Positions 23,801 through 36,949 of a DNA stretch of 64,000 nucleotides are shown here, piece after piece; the first letter of the stretch is position 1, and the number at the start of each line of letters is the position of its first letter. The stretch spans positions 50,221 to 114,220 of the forward strand of contig JBBBWG010032974.1 of assembly GCA_037176905.1 (NCBI GenBank), written 5' to 3'. Position numbers and translations under genes: made by a program. Origin of the DNA: Azolla pinnata (Eukaryota > Streptophyta > Polypodiopsida > Salviniales > Salviniaceae). The notes below the pieces were generated by a model. The model was not told the origin of the DNA, did no database searches, and saw nothing but the letters and a program-made list of their open reading frames with translations.

Positions 23801-25681
23801 TTTGTACACTTGGAGTGTAGTCAGAGAAGGTGTCATGACTCGTAGTACAAGCCTCTAATGGATTAGATGTCATCTCAAATATCTAGGAGGTTAATTAATT
23901 AAATCGTAGCTGTGATCCTTCATTTATGATAGTCCTTATCTTTAAACACCTTCTATCAAGGATTTCTGCTACCAACATGTTCTATTTTGTCATTGTGAAT
24001 ATTTTTCTGCTTTTTGTTGCAGAAAGAACAACATCAATCATTAGTCAAGGAACGGCTCTCTCGGTATAAGACATTGTTGAGGAGGTTTGCAATGCAACGA
24101 GATAAGCAAAGTCAATGTATGCGTCAAACTTTTCTCATGTTTTATAGAAGTTAATATTTCCTCATCAATCCATCATACCATGAAGCTGTTAAATGGTGAG
24201 AAATGTTGAAGTGTTCATACCATCGCAATGTATAAAAGGTCAGAAAAGTGGTTTAGGTTTATCGTTGTATGTGTTTTTTAGGCTTTGCAAAACCCTAGGG
24301 TTTTAAACTGCACATACCAAGCTGATCTGAACCGCTTGTTTCATGTTGGGATGGGTAGACCAACTGCCTGCCCACAAGGTCAGGTGGGATGGCACTACTG
24401 GCAGATACTGTCTGGCAAGGACACAGGCGCAAAGTGGGCTCTAACTACGCACATTGTACAAAATGAACTCATTACGTAGGATGGGCATCAAACTGTGTTT
24501 ACAATATAGAATCAAGGCTGCAGTATTAACTCCTAGTCTTAAATTAAACTTCCAGTAAAGTACTAATCTCTAGATTTGGAATGAGTGGCTTGTTTGAGAG
24601 CAACACCAAATGTGTAAGGGGTAATTTCACTGCCTAATGGCTTACAGTAGCTGCCTGATATTTTGTTTGATCTCTCAGAAGATACTCTAATTGTTTAGAT
24701 TGTATGGGAATCTTTCTTCAAAGTCCAGTTTCCCATTTACTATAGTACATTAAATATAACAGCTGTGAATTCATTCGGAATGATGTTGCAGTTGCATGCT
24801 TTAGTTGCATCTTTTACACACCCCATCACTGGTGCCTTCTTATCATGCATAGCTTTTCATCGTGAATGTTTCATGGCACCTTTCCAGCTTTTCTATTTCC
24901 CCACTGCTTTAGTATTGATTTATTATCCTGCTACTGCAATTCTGTTTCAGATGAACTTTCTTTTGCACTTTCTAATCTAGTTCTCTTTTTCAGACATTCT
25001 TGCCATGCAGCTGTTTATCCACAGTATGGGTCATCCACCAGGCTTGATGACCACTTTGTGCAGTGCCTTTTATGACGATGAGGTTGTTCTCAACATAACC
25101 TGCCGGGCTTCTAAATGTTCTTTTCAAGCATTTTCTTAATTGGCTTAATCTGTCGCCTGTGCAGGTGATTTCGGAATCTGCATATGTAAAGTGGGAAGAT
25201 GATGTGAAAGATACTACCGCAGGCAGGGAGCAGGTTCGGTCACTCTCTTTCTCTTCTCCCTCTCAAACACACACATATAGGTTGGTTCAGATTAGTTCTG
25301 TATGATGCATATGTGATACTACTTCATATGTAGCGCATAGCTATATGTGGTGTTTCACATGCCAGCTGCCGTTTCTCCCTATTTGATTTGGATTGAGGAA
25401 ATGCTACTCCCTTTACTTTGGACTTGGGTGTCCTGAAAACTGAAAATAACTGCAATGTTCATGCTACTATAGGATGCTGTGATGACTGAGAACTTTTGCT
25501 TTATGATTTGTTTGAAGTATAGGAGTTTTATTTACATGCGCTGTTCACCGATTTTTCTGTTGCATGTATTTTCATTCATTGCACGAGCTCATATAATATA
25601 CCTCTCCTTTTTTTCGTGTAGGCTCTTAGGGATGTCTTCAGGTGGCTAATATGGCTGAAAACAGCACCAGAACAAAGTTAG
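14805..25681 (+). CDS. EIF4G: Eukaryotic translation initiation factor 4G (complete)
   Basis: Thirteen exons join in frame: 14805-14911, 16493-16614, 16740-16841, 16912-17000, 17079-22303, 22397-22591, 22865-23039, 23179-23283, 23378-23470, 24023-24116, 24994-25082, 25165-25233, 25622-25681, giving 2,174 residues. The protein is the scaffold of the cap-binding complex eIF4F, joining eIF4E, eIF4A, eIF3 and poly(A)-binding protein. The N-terminus MSHHQSRGDRSDSQQRR and the block RTSSAPPNLDEQKQ match plant eIF4G. The eIF4E-binding site is YSRDFLLTF (Tyr1223, form YxxxxLphi), preceded by the family motifs KADAAGPNADLYNAYNAP and ELDDWEDA. The MIF4G domain covers about 1420-1630 (from KGILNKLTPQNFDKLF) and the MA3 domain starts near 1870. 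It is longer than Arabidopsis eIF4G (about 1,730) because of an expanded, low-complexity region between 330 and 1200. Introns 1 and 7 have GC donors. Confidence 0.95.
14912..16492 (+). other. GC-AG intron (eIF4G intron 1)
   Basis: The donor is CAG|GCAAGT, the classical GC-donor consensus, and the acceptor CATAACAG|TTCG. Using the GT three bases further in shifts the frame into a stop within exon 2, so the GC donor is required. The intron also holds the 203-bp duplication. Confidence 0.85.
16011..16383. repeat. 203-bp tandem duplication ending at a perfect hairpin, eIF4G intron 1
   Basis: The block 16011-16180 recurs at 16214-16383 with no difference I could see, a step of 203 bases. At the end of the first copy lies a perfect inverted repeat: AACTGAGTTTTCTTG (16057+100, i.e. 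16157-16171), a CT loop, then CAAGAAAACTCAGTT (16174-16188). The second copy ends inside the right arm and continues with unrelated intron sequence. Identity of the copies implies a recent event. Confidence 0.9.
23040..23178 (+). other. GC-AG intron (eIF4G intron 7)
   Basis: The donor is GAG|GCAAGT and the acceptor TTTTCCAG|GAGT. The neighbouring GT would shift the frame and meet a stop at once in exon 8, so the GC donor is needed to keep the conserved reading frame. Confidence 0.85.
23625..23875. repeat. Diverged 124-bp tandem duplication in eIF4G intron 9
   Basis: CTGTTCAGATTACTATATTT starts at 23627 and again at 23751. Both copies continue through CTCCCTCAAGGTTTTCA to CTCTAATGGATTAGATGTCA. 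The copies carry a number of substitutions, so this event is older than the one in intron 1. Confidence 0.8.
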
Positions 25682-26713
25682 CAGAAATTTTGAGAGGATT
25701 AGCATGCATCCATCACATTTGTTTTTGGAACATTCCCTTTTAAAGCAGGGGAGCGGATCTTGTACAGAAATAGCAGAGACATTTGTCCAGCTGATCAAAG
25801 TTATACATATATATATATATATATATATATGATATATACACAGTGGGTAACTTTCATTCAACCTTCAGCCATGGATGATATCGTTCTGACTGATAAACAG
25901 CAATGAATCTGTTGTACATTTTATGTGGAGCAATGAACTCCCTGTCTCGCTCTCTCGCTCTCTCTGCGGATGGTAAAATAACACAGTGAAAAGCATTGGG
26001 ATAGCCTTATTAAGCAACAATCTTTTTTGGAACAAGGATTGTCTTTGTCAAAAGCAAAGCATTGCAAAGGAAATCTGAAACTGTGTTATGTAAGGTCTAT
26101 GGGTGCGGTGAATCTCGTAATACTGTTGTGCTTTGTGTACATCTCTGCTTCATTCTCAATCTGATATCATGTATAGCTAGTCCATCTGATCATCAGTAAG
26201 CCATGGGCAAAGGACTTATTTTGAAGAATGACGTTGCTACAAAATGTGATGCAATGGGATTTTGATTGATTCTTCTGTGAACCCACATTCCCACAAGGTC
26301 TATTTCAAGGGATTTTTGATGAATCATGGGCGCGTAACCAAAGGATTTATTTTGAAGAATGATTTTGCTACCAAAATGTGATGCAATGGGGATTTCGATT
26401 CTCCCCACAAGGTCTATTTCAAGGGATTTTTGATGAATCATGGGCACATAAGGACTTATTTTGAAGAACGATTTTGCTACCAAAATGTATGGATTTTTCT
26501 GTGAACCCACATCCTGAGCAAAACAGCAAAGCAAGCAAATACTGCCATGGCTAATTCTCAGACTAGAGATGGAACAGCGTACATTGAAAGCGACACAAAA
26601 CAGTTTCAGAGGCCTGATCCTCTGCTTCTGCATTTTGTGGAGCATTCATGGCGTTGATTACAGCCTGTTGAAAACTGTCATCAGCTTCTCCTCTGCTCCT
26701 TCTCCCTCTATGA
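25682..26713. other. 3' flank of eIF4G and spacer before PPR gene 1
   Basis: An (AT)n microsatellite sits at about 25806-25840. A degenerate repeat of about 110-130 bases (core GGACTTATTTTGAAGAA, starting near 26212, 26343 and 26452, each with TTTCAAGGGATTTTTGATGA) fills 26205-26500. No gene is recognised; a minus-strand frame at 26193-26645 only follows the repeat. Confidence 0.65.
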
Positions 26714-29665
26714 ATGGGGTTTGCTGATCTTCCTCGTAAAGATCCCAGAAGAAGACCTTCTCCCCCAAGAGCTCTCCTCTGCCCAGGACAGAATCTCAAG
26801 CGTGAAAACCTCAAAGAAGAAGGCCTTCAGTTTGTGGCCTCGCTGAAGGAGTGTTTGCAGAAGAAAGATGTGCAGCGAGGCCGCGCATTGCATGCAGATC
26901 TGGTGAACAAAGATCTCCTCCACAGGAACCTCTACGTCTCCACCACTTTGATCAGCGTCTACTCCAAATGTGGGCGTCTGGAGGACGCAGAAAGCGTCAT
27001 GGAAGGCTTGCCTTTGCGGAACGCGGCGGCTTGGAACGCCCTCCTTGCAGGGTATGCCCATCAGAACAGGAAACCCTATCAAGCCTTGAACTGCCTCCGA
27101 TTGATGCAGTACGAGGGCCTCGATCCGAACAGGCTCACATTCATCTCCATCCTGAGCACATGCGGATGCATCTGCGCTGTAGAAGAAGGCGCGATGCTAC
27201 ATGCCGCCGTGCTATCATCCACTGGGCTTTTGGACGAGGATGTGGTTCTGGGCACCGCATTGGTGGACATGTATTCCAAATGCGGATTGCTCGAGGAGGC
27301 AGCTCAGGTGCTCGAGAATCTCGCAGTCCGGAGCATAGCCTCTTGGAATGCGCTCCTGTCGGGGTATGTAGAAGAAGGCCGTTTCGATGCAGCGATGCAT
27401 TGCTTCAAAAGAGTGCACGGCGATGGTCTATGCCCGAACGAAATCACCTTTGTCTGCATCTTGAAAGCTTGCGGTGAAGCCATGGATATGGATGGAGGCA
27501 AAGATGTTCATGCTGTGCTGGAGAAGAAGGGATTGCTTGGGAAGGATGTAGTGCTCGGTACTGCATTGCTGAGCATGTATGTCAAATGTGGTCACCTGGT
27601 CGAAGCCAGGCATGCGATCGAACAGCTTCCTTCCCGGAACGTGGTCTCTTGGTCTTCGTTGATTGCAGGCTATGTTCAATCAGGCCAGCACCATGAGGCC
27701 TTGAGTTGCTTCGAGATGATGGAGAGCGAGCGAATCTCCCCGAACTTGATCACCTTCACTTGCATCCTCAGGGCGTGCGGCAGAACTGGAGCTGCAGAGA
27801 AAGGAAAACAGATCCATGGTGAGATTGTGAACAAAGGATTGCTGTGTCAAGATCTCATGCTTGGCAATACCCTGGTAGATATGTATGCCCAAGTCGGCAT
27901 GCTTGACAGAGCGGAGCAAGTGCTAGAGGAGCTTCCTATCCGAAACGTTTGCTCCTGGTTTGCGCTAATGTCGGGGTACGAGCAGCAAGGGAGCAACCTT
28001 GAAGCGATTTCGTGCTTCGAGCGCATGCTCAAGGAGTGCATCGCTCCGAATGCGCTCACATTCGTATGCATTCTGAGGGCTTGTGGAAGCATAGGAGCTC
28101 TAGGGCAGGGTGCAGAAATCCATGGAGATGTTGTGACTAGGGGCTTGCTTGAGGAGGAGGTTTTGCTCGGAGCTTCTTTGGTGGATATGTATGCCAAGTG
28201 CGGGGCGCTTGCAGAATCGAAGCGAGTGCTCGAATCGCTCCCTGTCTGTAATATTTTGGCATGGAATGCACTGATTGCGGGGTATGTTCGAGAAGGGCAA
28301 GACCACGAAGCATCAAACTGCTTTAGGAAGATGCAAGACCAGGGCTGCTGTCCGCCGGATAAGGTGACCTTCATTCATGTTCTGCAGTCTTGCGGCAATA
28401 CCAGGTCCCTGGAGATGGGCAGAGCTGTTCATGAACAGATCATGCTTGAAGCCTTGTTACTGGGGAAGGACATAGCCCTCGATGCTGCCTTGATCGACAT
28501 GTATGCTAAATGTGGTGCACTGGCAAAGGCAGAAGATGTGCTCGAAGAGGCCCCGCTCCGGAACTTTGTCTCCTGGAATGCACTGATCTCAGGGTATGTT
28601 CGAGAGGGCGCATACCACAATGCATCGAACTGCTTCCAACGAATGCAGTGCGAGGGCATCTTGCCCACCACCGTCACTTTCATCTGCATCTTGAAGATTT
28701 GTGGCTGCGAAGGAGCATTGGACGAGGGCATGCGCATTCACGACGAGATCCTGAGCAGAGGCTTTTTGCTCGAGACTGACACCATCCTCAGCACTGCATT
28801 GCTAGACATGTATGCCAAATGCGGTGATCTTGCCAGAGCTTGCCAAGTGTTCCACAAGCTTCCTGAAAGGAATACCATCTCTTGGTCGGCGCTGATCGCA
28901 GGTTATGCCCAGCATGGGCAAGGTCGTGAAGCATTGAAATGCTTCGAGCAGATGCAAAGCGAAGGCTTCCCCCCGAACATTGTCACTATAGTTTGCATCT
29001 TGAAAGCTTGTGCCAGCATTGGGGCAATGGAGATGGGCAGGGAAATCCATGAGCGGTTTGCCTGCACAGATTTGCTGGAGGATAGGATGTTGGGCAATGC
29101 CTTGGTGGATATGTATGCCAAATGTGGTGAGCTTGCAAGAGCACAGCAAGTGCTGCAACAGATCCCGGTTCGAGATGTGGTTTCGTGGAATGCACTGATT
29201 GCCGGATTCTCTCAGCATCGGCGAGGTCATGAAGCAATCGACTGTTTCCGGATGATGCAAAGCGAGGGTTTACCTCCAGATGAGATCACATACTCGTGTG
29301 TTCTCAATGCATGTGGTCACTCGGGGCTATTCAAGGAAGCCCAAGTTGTTTTCCAAAGTATGACAGCAAATGGCGGTGGAGTTGCTCCTGATTTAGAGCA
29401 CCTCATATCCATGGTGATGGCCTTTGCATCCTCAGGGCACTTTGAAGAGGCGATGTCAGTCATCGATTTGATGCCTTCATCTTCATCTGCTCACTTCGTA
29501 AGCATTATTCGGATTTCACTGCTGGATGCTTGTAGAAAATGGGGAAACGCGATCCTTGCAAGGCTGCTCTTTGACCATGGTGTAAAACATAGTAGCAGCT
29601 GCTCCCCTGCAGAGTTTCAAAGCCAGCTGAAATTTGTACATAAACCAACAACTAACTCTGTATAG
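26714..29665 (+). CDS. PLS-class pentatricopeptide repeat protein 1, 983 aa, intronless
   Basis: One uninterrupted frame encodes a chain of PPR motifs. The triad signature 'W(N/S)(A/S)L(I/L)(A/S)GY' recurs eight times about 100 residues apart, for example AAAWNALLAGY, VVSWSSLIAGY and VVSWNALIAGF, each followed by an S/P motif with ACG and an L motif with VDMYAKCG. This is a PLS array; such proteins bind RNA in plastids or mitochondria and act in editing, splicing or stability. The first 40 residues are rich in Arg, Pro, Lys and Leu, compatible with organelle targeting. After the last triad the chain runs into an E1-like start (LLDACRKWGNAI) and then stops, without E2, E+ or DYW parts, so it probably lacks its own deaminase. 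The RNA target cannot be read from here without a trained PPR code. The 3' end lies in a tandem duplication. Confidence 0.93.
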   Translation: MGFADLPRKDPRRRPSPPRALLCPGQNLKRENLKEEGLQFVASLKECLQKKDVQRGRALHADLVNKDLLHRNLYVSTTLISVYSKCGRLEDAESVMEGLPLRNAAAWNALLAGYAHQNRKPYQALNCLRLMQYEGLDPNRLTFISILSTCGCICAVEEGAMLHAAVLSSTGLLDEDVVLGTALVDMYSKCGLLEEAAQVLENLAVRSIASWNALLSGYVEEGRFDAAMHCFKRVHGDGLCPNEITFVCILKACGEAMDMDGGKDVHAVLEKKGLLGKDVVLGTALLSMYVKCGHLVEARHAIEQLPSRNVVSWSSLIAGYVQSGQHHEALSCFEMMESERISPNLITFTCILRACGRTGAAEKGKQIHGEIVNKGLLCQDLMLGNTLVDMYAQVGMLDRAEQVLEELPIRNVCSWFALMSGYEQQGSNLEAISCFERMLKECIAPNALTFVCILRACGSIGALGQGAEIHGDVVTRGLLEEEVLLGASLVDMYAKCGALAESKRVLESLPVCNILAWNALIAGYVREGQDHEASNCFRKMQDQGCCPPDKVTFIHVLQSCGNTRSLEMGRAVHEQIMLEALLLGKDIALDAALIDMYAKCGALAKAEDVLEEAPLRNFVSWNALISGYVREGAYHNASNCFQRMQCEGILPTTVTFICILKICGCEGALDEGMRIHDEILSRGFLLETDTILSTALLDMYAKCGDLARACQVFHKLPERNTISWSALIAGYAQHGQGREALKCFEQMQSEGFPPNIVTIVCILKACASIGAMEMGREIHERFACTDLLEDRMLGNALVDMYAKCGELARAQQVLQQIPVRDVVSWNALIAGFSQHRRGHEAIDCFRMMQSEGLPPDEITYSCVLNACGHSGLFKEAQVVFQSMTANGGGVAPDLEHLISMVMAFASSGHFEEAMSVIDLMPSSSSAHFVSIIRISLLDACRKWGNAILARLLFDHGVKHSSSCSPAEFQSQLKFVHKPTTNSV

Positions 29666-29673
29666 ATATTCTT

Positions 29674-29910
29674 TGGTGACGGCCTTTGCATCCTCAACAG
29701 TCATCGATTTTATGCCTTCATCTTCATCTGCTCGTACTGGATGCTTGTAGAAAATGGGGAAACATGATCCTTGCAAGGCTGGTCTTCAACCATGTTGTAA
29801 AACACGGTAGCAGCTACTCCAGTGCAGAGCTTCAAAGCCAGCTGACATTTGTGAATTCATGAAATAGTAGTGTACATAAACCAACCAACTCTATAGATAT
29901 TCTAGCCTCG
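29674..29910 (+). pseudogene. Partial duplicate of the 3' end of PPR gene 1
   Basis: The stretch 29413-29673, which includes the last 80 or so codons, the stop and the start of the 3' flank, is copied directly behind itself at 29674-29910. The copy keeps phrases such as GATGCCTTCATCTTCATCTG and GTAGAAAATGGGGAAAC but has lost two blocks of about 22-30 bases and carries many substitutions. Since it lies behind the gene's stop it is presumably untranslated. Confidence 0.85.
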
Positions 29911-30549
29911 GTCCATTTCAATTTTGGATCTATAAATTACAATGCATATTCAATTGCAGAGTTCTACTCCACAAAAACCTGAATGGTGGTGATCAGCATA
30001 TCCTTTATTTACACATCCAATTGATGCCCTATTGAGTTCAAAATGCCTTCCAATGTAGCTGAGAAATGCACATATTTTAGATCAATTTGCGATCCCTACC
30101 CTTCCACTTTCATTGTAGTGAAAACTGGCGTCTTTTTTACGTTTTTCATCTTGCAATTCGCATGAAATTGAGCTCAATAAACATTTCAGGGTGCAAAAAA
30201 CCCAGATTACACTAATAATTCAATCTAAGCAAGGTGGAAAATGGCAAGAAATAGTAACTAATATACCAAATAACACAACGAATTGCTCTCAAATTTATAA
30301 TAGCGTGGCAAAGGTGTTGATTGATCAAGACCAAGCCCTCATACAGAAGGGATAACAAAGGCAAGCTCAAATTACGACAGCATTGAACTGCTCACAAATT
30401 AGAATCCGATCAAAGTAACTGCATTGATTATCATTAAATTGTTTGATTCCGCGGACAAAAAAGAACACTGGTTCAATGGTCACAAGTAACACAGACCAAT
30501 GGATAGCTCTAAATCTTACATTATAAAAAAGAACACCATCGAACTAGAT
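29911..30549. other. Spacer between convergent PPR gene 1 and eS17
   Basis: No gene or clear repeat is visible. The two neighbouring genes converge here, so the stretch should contain both 3' untranslated regions. Confidence 0.45.
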
Positions 30550-32478
<1,929 letters not shown>

Positions 32479-32549
32479 GGTTGGAGGGAGCCGCGGAAGG
32501 TTGCTGTGAAGGCGGCAGCTGTGCAGAAGCAGCGGGGGGCGGGGGAGAT

Positions 32550-32647
32550 TTAGGGTTTCCTTCGCAGAGTGCGAGCGCGCAGAAGGAAGAAGGGAAAGGG
32601 AACGACGAAGAAGAAGACGAGGAGAATGAAAGGGATTATTAGGGTTT
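32550..32647 (-). promoter_or_regulatory. Two telo-boxes upstream of eS17
   Basis: AAACCCTAA on the gene's strand occurs at 32558-32550 and 32647-32639, about 70 and 160 bases before the ATG. In plants such motifs are enriched in promoters of ribosomal-protein and translation-factor genes. Confidence 0.65.
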
Positions 32648-34332
32648 TGGGGAGGCGTCCGGTTTCACACTTGGGTCCTTGTGGTCTGGTCTCCTTGTCC
32701 CAACTCCGATGCAATGTTTTATGTGGTACAATGTAATCTGTACAAGCTGGTTTGGTGTCGTTCATGGTTGGTTATGCCAGATTTCGTTGTCATTCTAGGA
32801 TCCTTTTCTAGGATCCCGCGGCCTGCTAATCGATTTAGTAGCGCGTAATTGCAACGAGAATCCTTCGTTAAAAGCTATCGGGCGATGCTGCTGGTCAGAC
32901 GCACGAGGGCTTTAGGGTTTGTTTGGGGTTTACGAGATCTCAACCGCGGCTGAAAGAAGAAACATGATGCATGCAGCTTCTGTATTCGTTCGATTGCTGC
33001 ATGCATTATATTTCTGGCATTTTTTTAAGGGGCAAACTAATCGTAAGAATCCGCTGCGTTTCTTACGATACTGGCTCGTACGATTAGTATTTGCTTTGTT
33101 AGCCATTTATGGCTTTCGATCTTCTTTTGTCGACCAAGGACGGGGGGGGCGGGGCAAAACACTTGAAGTTTGGTCAACCAACAACGAGAAAATTATTTTG
33201 ATCTTTGCTTGTCCTAGGATCCATGTACAACAACATGTTTATCGACTAGGATCGTTCTATACTTCGCATAACTATTATGGTTTTACGTCCTTGCGTTAGC
33301 ATTACATTCGTCGTTAACCTTGTGAGACATGAATAAGAGAGGAGGAGCCTCGGAGGAATACGCACTGCCACAAGTCAAGAGCTCGTCCTTGCTGTTGAAT
33401 CATTCAAAGAATAAGTTGATTGGCATGCTTATTCTCTTGAGTCGATGGTTGACAGCTGTCCTCGTTATGATGCAAAGGCTCACATAGAAACGAGCAAGAT
33501 TGCGATAATGGGAACCCGTGTTTAGACATGCCGACAGATCTGATCACCAGCCGGTAGTGAAGCAAAGGTAACTCATCGGTTTGATCGATGTTTAACGGCA
33601 TTTTTTTCCACGATCGATGCTCAATCTCATAACCTTCAGGGCTACGGTTTAGCGGCGTGTCTAAAAACCGGCTGATTAACAGCCCACGATGGGGCAAGGA
33701 CTTTTCCACACTCTCGTTTAAGTTAATCGATTCGGGCGATGAGTTAATCGACGCTAACGTTAGGCGTAATGACATCAGTCAGGCTCATAATGTTTAGGGT
33801 TAGGGTGTGGCTGGTCTGGCTAATCACTTAATTAACCTCATGGTTAAGGATAAGCTTAATTCTGGTTGTCTTGTTTTTAGGGTAATTAATGGAAGAAGGT
33901 TTTCTTTCTTCCATCTGGTTAAACCAAAGTCATATACTGTACTGCTGATTTCGCCCACATCACAGATCTCCTTCCTGCTTCCGAAATCGAGCAACGCAGG
34001 AGATACCTAGGGTTTCGCTAGCGCACCATCTCTCTGCACGAAGAAGCGAGTCTGCTCCCGTCCATCTCGCTGCAGGTAAAAAAATCCAGCCTTCCTCTCC
34101 AGGTTGGTGTTTGTTTTTGGGCGCGATGCTGTTCTGATGTGCCTCGGGTTTAGGATCTTGCGTTTCAATTTCATGCTCTCGACAGACACCAGGGAGTTTG
34201 ATGCCGTCTTCCTTTCCTCTTAGGGTTTTTGGGTTCTGGGCTTTCCTTTCGGGAATTCCTTTGTCGGGCTTCTATACTCTGAACCTCCCCACATCTGTGC
34301 AGGCCTTTGCCCCATAACTCACGGAGAGAGCA
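32648..34332. other. Spacer between divergent eS17 and the zinc-finger gene
   Basis: No gene is recognised. A short minus-strand frame at 33404-33775 has no family resemblance. TTTAGGG-type motifs occur at about 32910, 33793-33805 and 34010. A leader intron of the zinc-finger gene is plausible between a CTGCAGGTAAAAAAA donor near 34075 and a TCTGTGCAG acceptor ending near 34303. Confidence 0.45.
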
Positions 34333-35646
34333 ATGAACAGGAAGCCAGGGGACTGGAACTGCCCTTCGTGCGATCACTTGAATTTCAGCTGGAGAGAGTC
34401 ATGCCAGCGTTGCAGTGATCCGAAGCGAGGTAGCAGTGGAGGAGTCTATGATGGAAGAACTGAAGATAGGCGAAGTGATGAAGGAGGAGATTATGGTCGG
34501 AGAAGCGGCCGCTCTTCATATGGTTTTGGATCTAGTTATAATAGCGGAAGAGGGAGAGGAGGCGGGGGTGCATATGGTGGCTCAGGGGGTGGTTTCTATG
34601 ACAGGGATTCCTCTGGGAAAGGTGATTACAGAGGTAGTAGCGATTATGGAAGCACGAGAGGCTATGGAGATAGAGGGGGTGATTACAGGAGTAACGAATA
34701 TGGTAGCAGGGGAAGCTATGGAGGAAGCTATGGTGGTGGCTCTGATATGAGACCTGGTGATTGGTATTGTGTAGAGAAGAGCTGTGGAGCACATAATTTC
34801 GCTAGTAGGACGAATTGCTTCAAGTGTGGGGCTACGAAAGATGATAAGGAAGATGCTGTCGATGGAAGAGGAAGAGGTTATGAATCTGGATGGAGCAGTA
34901 GTAGCTATGAGAGGAGAGGTGGTGGTTCATATTATGATCAGGGTAACACAGGTGGAAGTGGACGGGCTGGATGGAAGTCAGGGGATTGGATGTGTACAAG
35001 GTACTTGACCTAATTTCTCAACTTGATCCTGAATCTTGATTTTTGGTTTTTGTGACTCATTTTTAAATATTGCTCTTTTTCATGTTTGGAAAGCTTATGG
35101 TGCGAAAAGAACTTCAATAGTGGATTTATAACGGATAGCATGGATCTTTGCATTTCTTGGATGATTCTCAACTCGAATTCTGAATCTTTATTTGTGGTTT
35201 TTTGGCTCAATTTAAAATATCATCATGTTTATTGAATTGGTGTTAATCTGGATTTCATGGATCGTTCCTTACTGGATTTCAAAGATGAACCTCTACTGGA
35301 ATTCAAAGATTATTATTATTTTCGCTGGAATGAAAAGCTTTGACATTGTCTGTGAGTAGTAGCTCTGCTACAAAAGAAATATTTATGATATGTGAGAATT
35401 GTTCTAATATATTCTGGCAAGATTGTTGGCGCTTGGATTGATTTGTAACTGATTTCAGGGTTTCTTTTATTATTGTTGTAAAAGCTCATTTTTTGTGAAT
35501 AGTATGGTATTTATTATAGGGATATTTAAACCAAAATCTGGCCTAATGCCCCTTTGCATTCCTGGCATTGTAGGCCTGGATGCAACGAACACAATTTTGC
35601 AAGCAGGATGGAGTGCTTCCGATGCCAGTCGCCAAGGGAAGATTAA
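34333..35646 (+). CDS. Protein with three RanBP2-type zinc fingers
   Basis: Two exons (34333-35000 and 35574-35646) give 246 residues. Three RanBP2 fingers, each W-x-C-x(2-4)-C-x10-C-x2-C, stand at about 6-27 (PGDWNCPSC..CQRC), 142-165 (PGDWYCVEKSCGAHNF..CFKC) and 217-240 (SGDWMCTRPGCNEHNF..CFRC). The linkers are rich in Gly, Ser, Arg and Tyr, typical of RNA-binding, condensate-prone proteins. The layout equals the small Arabidopsis family around At3g15680, whose fingers resemble the single-stranded-RNA-binding ZRANB2 type. The single intron interrupts finger 3 between its cysteines, so both exons are needed for it to fold. RNA binding is likely from family knowledge; the biological role is unknown to me. 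Confidence 0.88.
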
Positions 35647-36949
35647 TATTATTGGATTATGTCGCAGGAAGTTACAGTGGTAAGGGCTGTTCATACTCCC
35701 CGTTTATGTTTGATACGAGACTCAATCTTGTTTGTTTGTTCATGCTTATTAGTGCTTAATATTTTAACGGGAGATATTGAAACCTCAAATGTGTCACTGT
35801 ATACACTGTAACCTTAGCATCGCTAAGGTTGCAATGTATAGACCATGAGGTAATGAGTCGGACCCCTACACACCGTGTCGGCACACTGGCTTATTACCCC
35901 TCATTTTCTCCACATCCTTCATTGTGCATAGTGGTTACTGTGCTTGGGATTCTAGAAGAGGACGAAGGATAGACTGAAACAATATGTCAAGTAAGTGCAA
36001 TTTTTGTAAACGAAGATAGGTGTCTATAAGATCCTTCATCCATAATCTTCACTTGCCGCTGTGCAGTAAATGGGGTGATTCTCAGAAATAGAGTGCCGCA
36101 CCAATATTTCTGCTGTTTCTTCTGGGTTGTTTTCGTTGTTTCATATGCGACTAATTCAGTGAGCTTTCTGCAATTCAGAGTTTATGGCTAAGAGTAGATT
36201 TAGTTTTAGTGAGGTAGCTTGGCTGGTTTGAAGAGTGAGCAGCAGATTTGGTAGGAACCTTGTAGACCTCATAATGTTAATCCCTGAAATTTTAACTTCT
36301 TGATGCAGGGCACCATAGTATTAGCAGGCTAATTTGTTGAGTGTGGAGAAATATGTTTTTAATTAATCTGGCAAGGTAAAATATTCTTAAGATACATAGG
36401 ATAGGGTAAAGTAGTTGGCTGTCCCTAAGGTTAATACTAAAGATCTATCTCATGGAAACTAAGTAGATAGTGCAGCAGCTGTCACGAGATTCTCTATGAT
36501 CATTATGCATGGCACAGCTGGTGGTAAATTGTGGATGAAGAGGGAGTAGTTGTGAAGGTCGCTTCGCTCCATAGTCGTGTGGGAAGCTAGATGATAAAGG
36601 GTGAACAGCAGCTGAAGAGTTTTAACTTACGGTTTAGGAATTCCGGAAATGTCAAATCTTGCTCACAAGTGAAGTCCGTTAATGAGCTTGAATGATGCCA
36701 TTGATAGTCTGAATGTTTTATAAGGTGTTGAGATTTTCTAGAATTGGGTGCCTATAGAGTTCCAATGTTGGAGGATTAAGGCAGGAAGATATGGGAGCCT
36801 GGGGTTCTAGTTTTATGCATGTGATCACATGGTTATGGATGGCATTAGTGTTTCACGCAATGTTAACGTGTGTTATTAAGTATGACTTCAGTGTTCTAGT
36901 TTCATGTCTTGAAGATCTGTTATGTGGTGAGTGTTGATTGAATGATGAG
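35647..36949. other. 3' flank and intergenic DNA
   Basis: No gene is seen. The stretch holds two adjacent imperfect hairpins at about 35783-35905, listed separately. Otherwise it is AT-rich and unremarkable. Confidence 0.4.
35783..35905. repeat. Two neighbouring imperfect inverted repeats (possible MITE remnant)
   Basis: Arm 35800-35818 (TATACACTGTAACCTTAGC) pairs with 35822-35840 (GCTAAGGTTGCAATGTATA) with two mismatches and a 3-base loop. Directly after it GAGGTAATGAGTCGG (from about 35847) pairs imperfectly with CTGGCTTATTACCCCTC (ending about 35904). The two stems could be parts of one decayed foldback element. Confidence 0.5.

Noticed and set aside
26851-27477. 208-residue second plus-strand frame within PPR gene 1
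   Set aside because: Shadow frame of a strong PPR coding region; no domain of its own.
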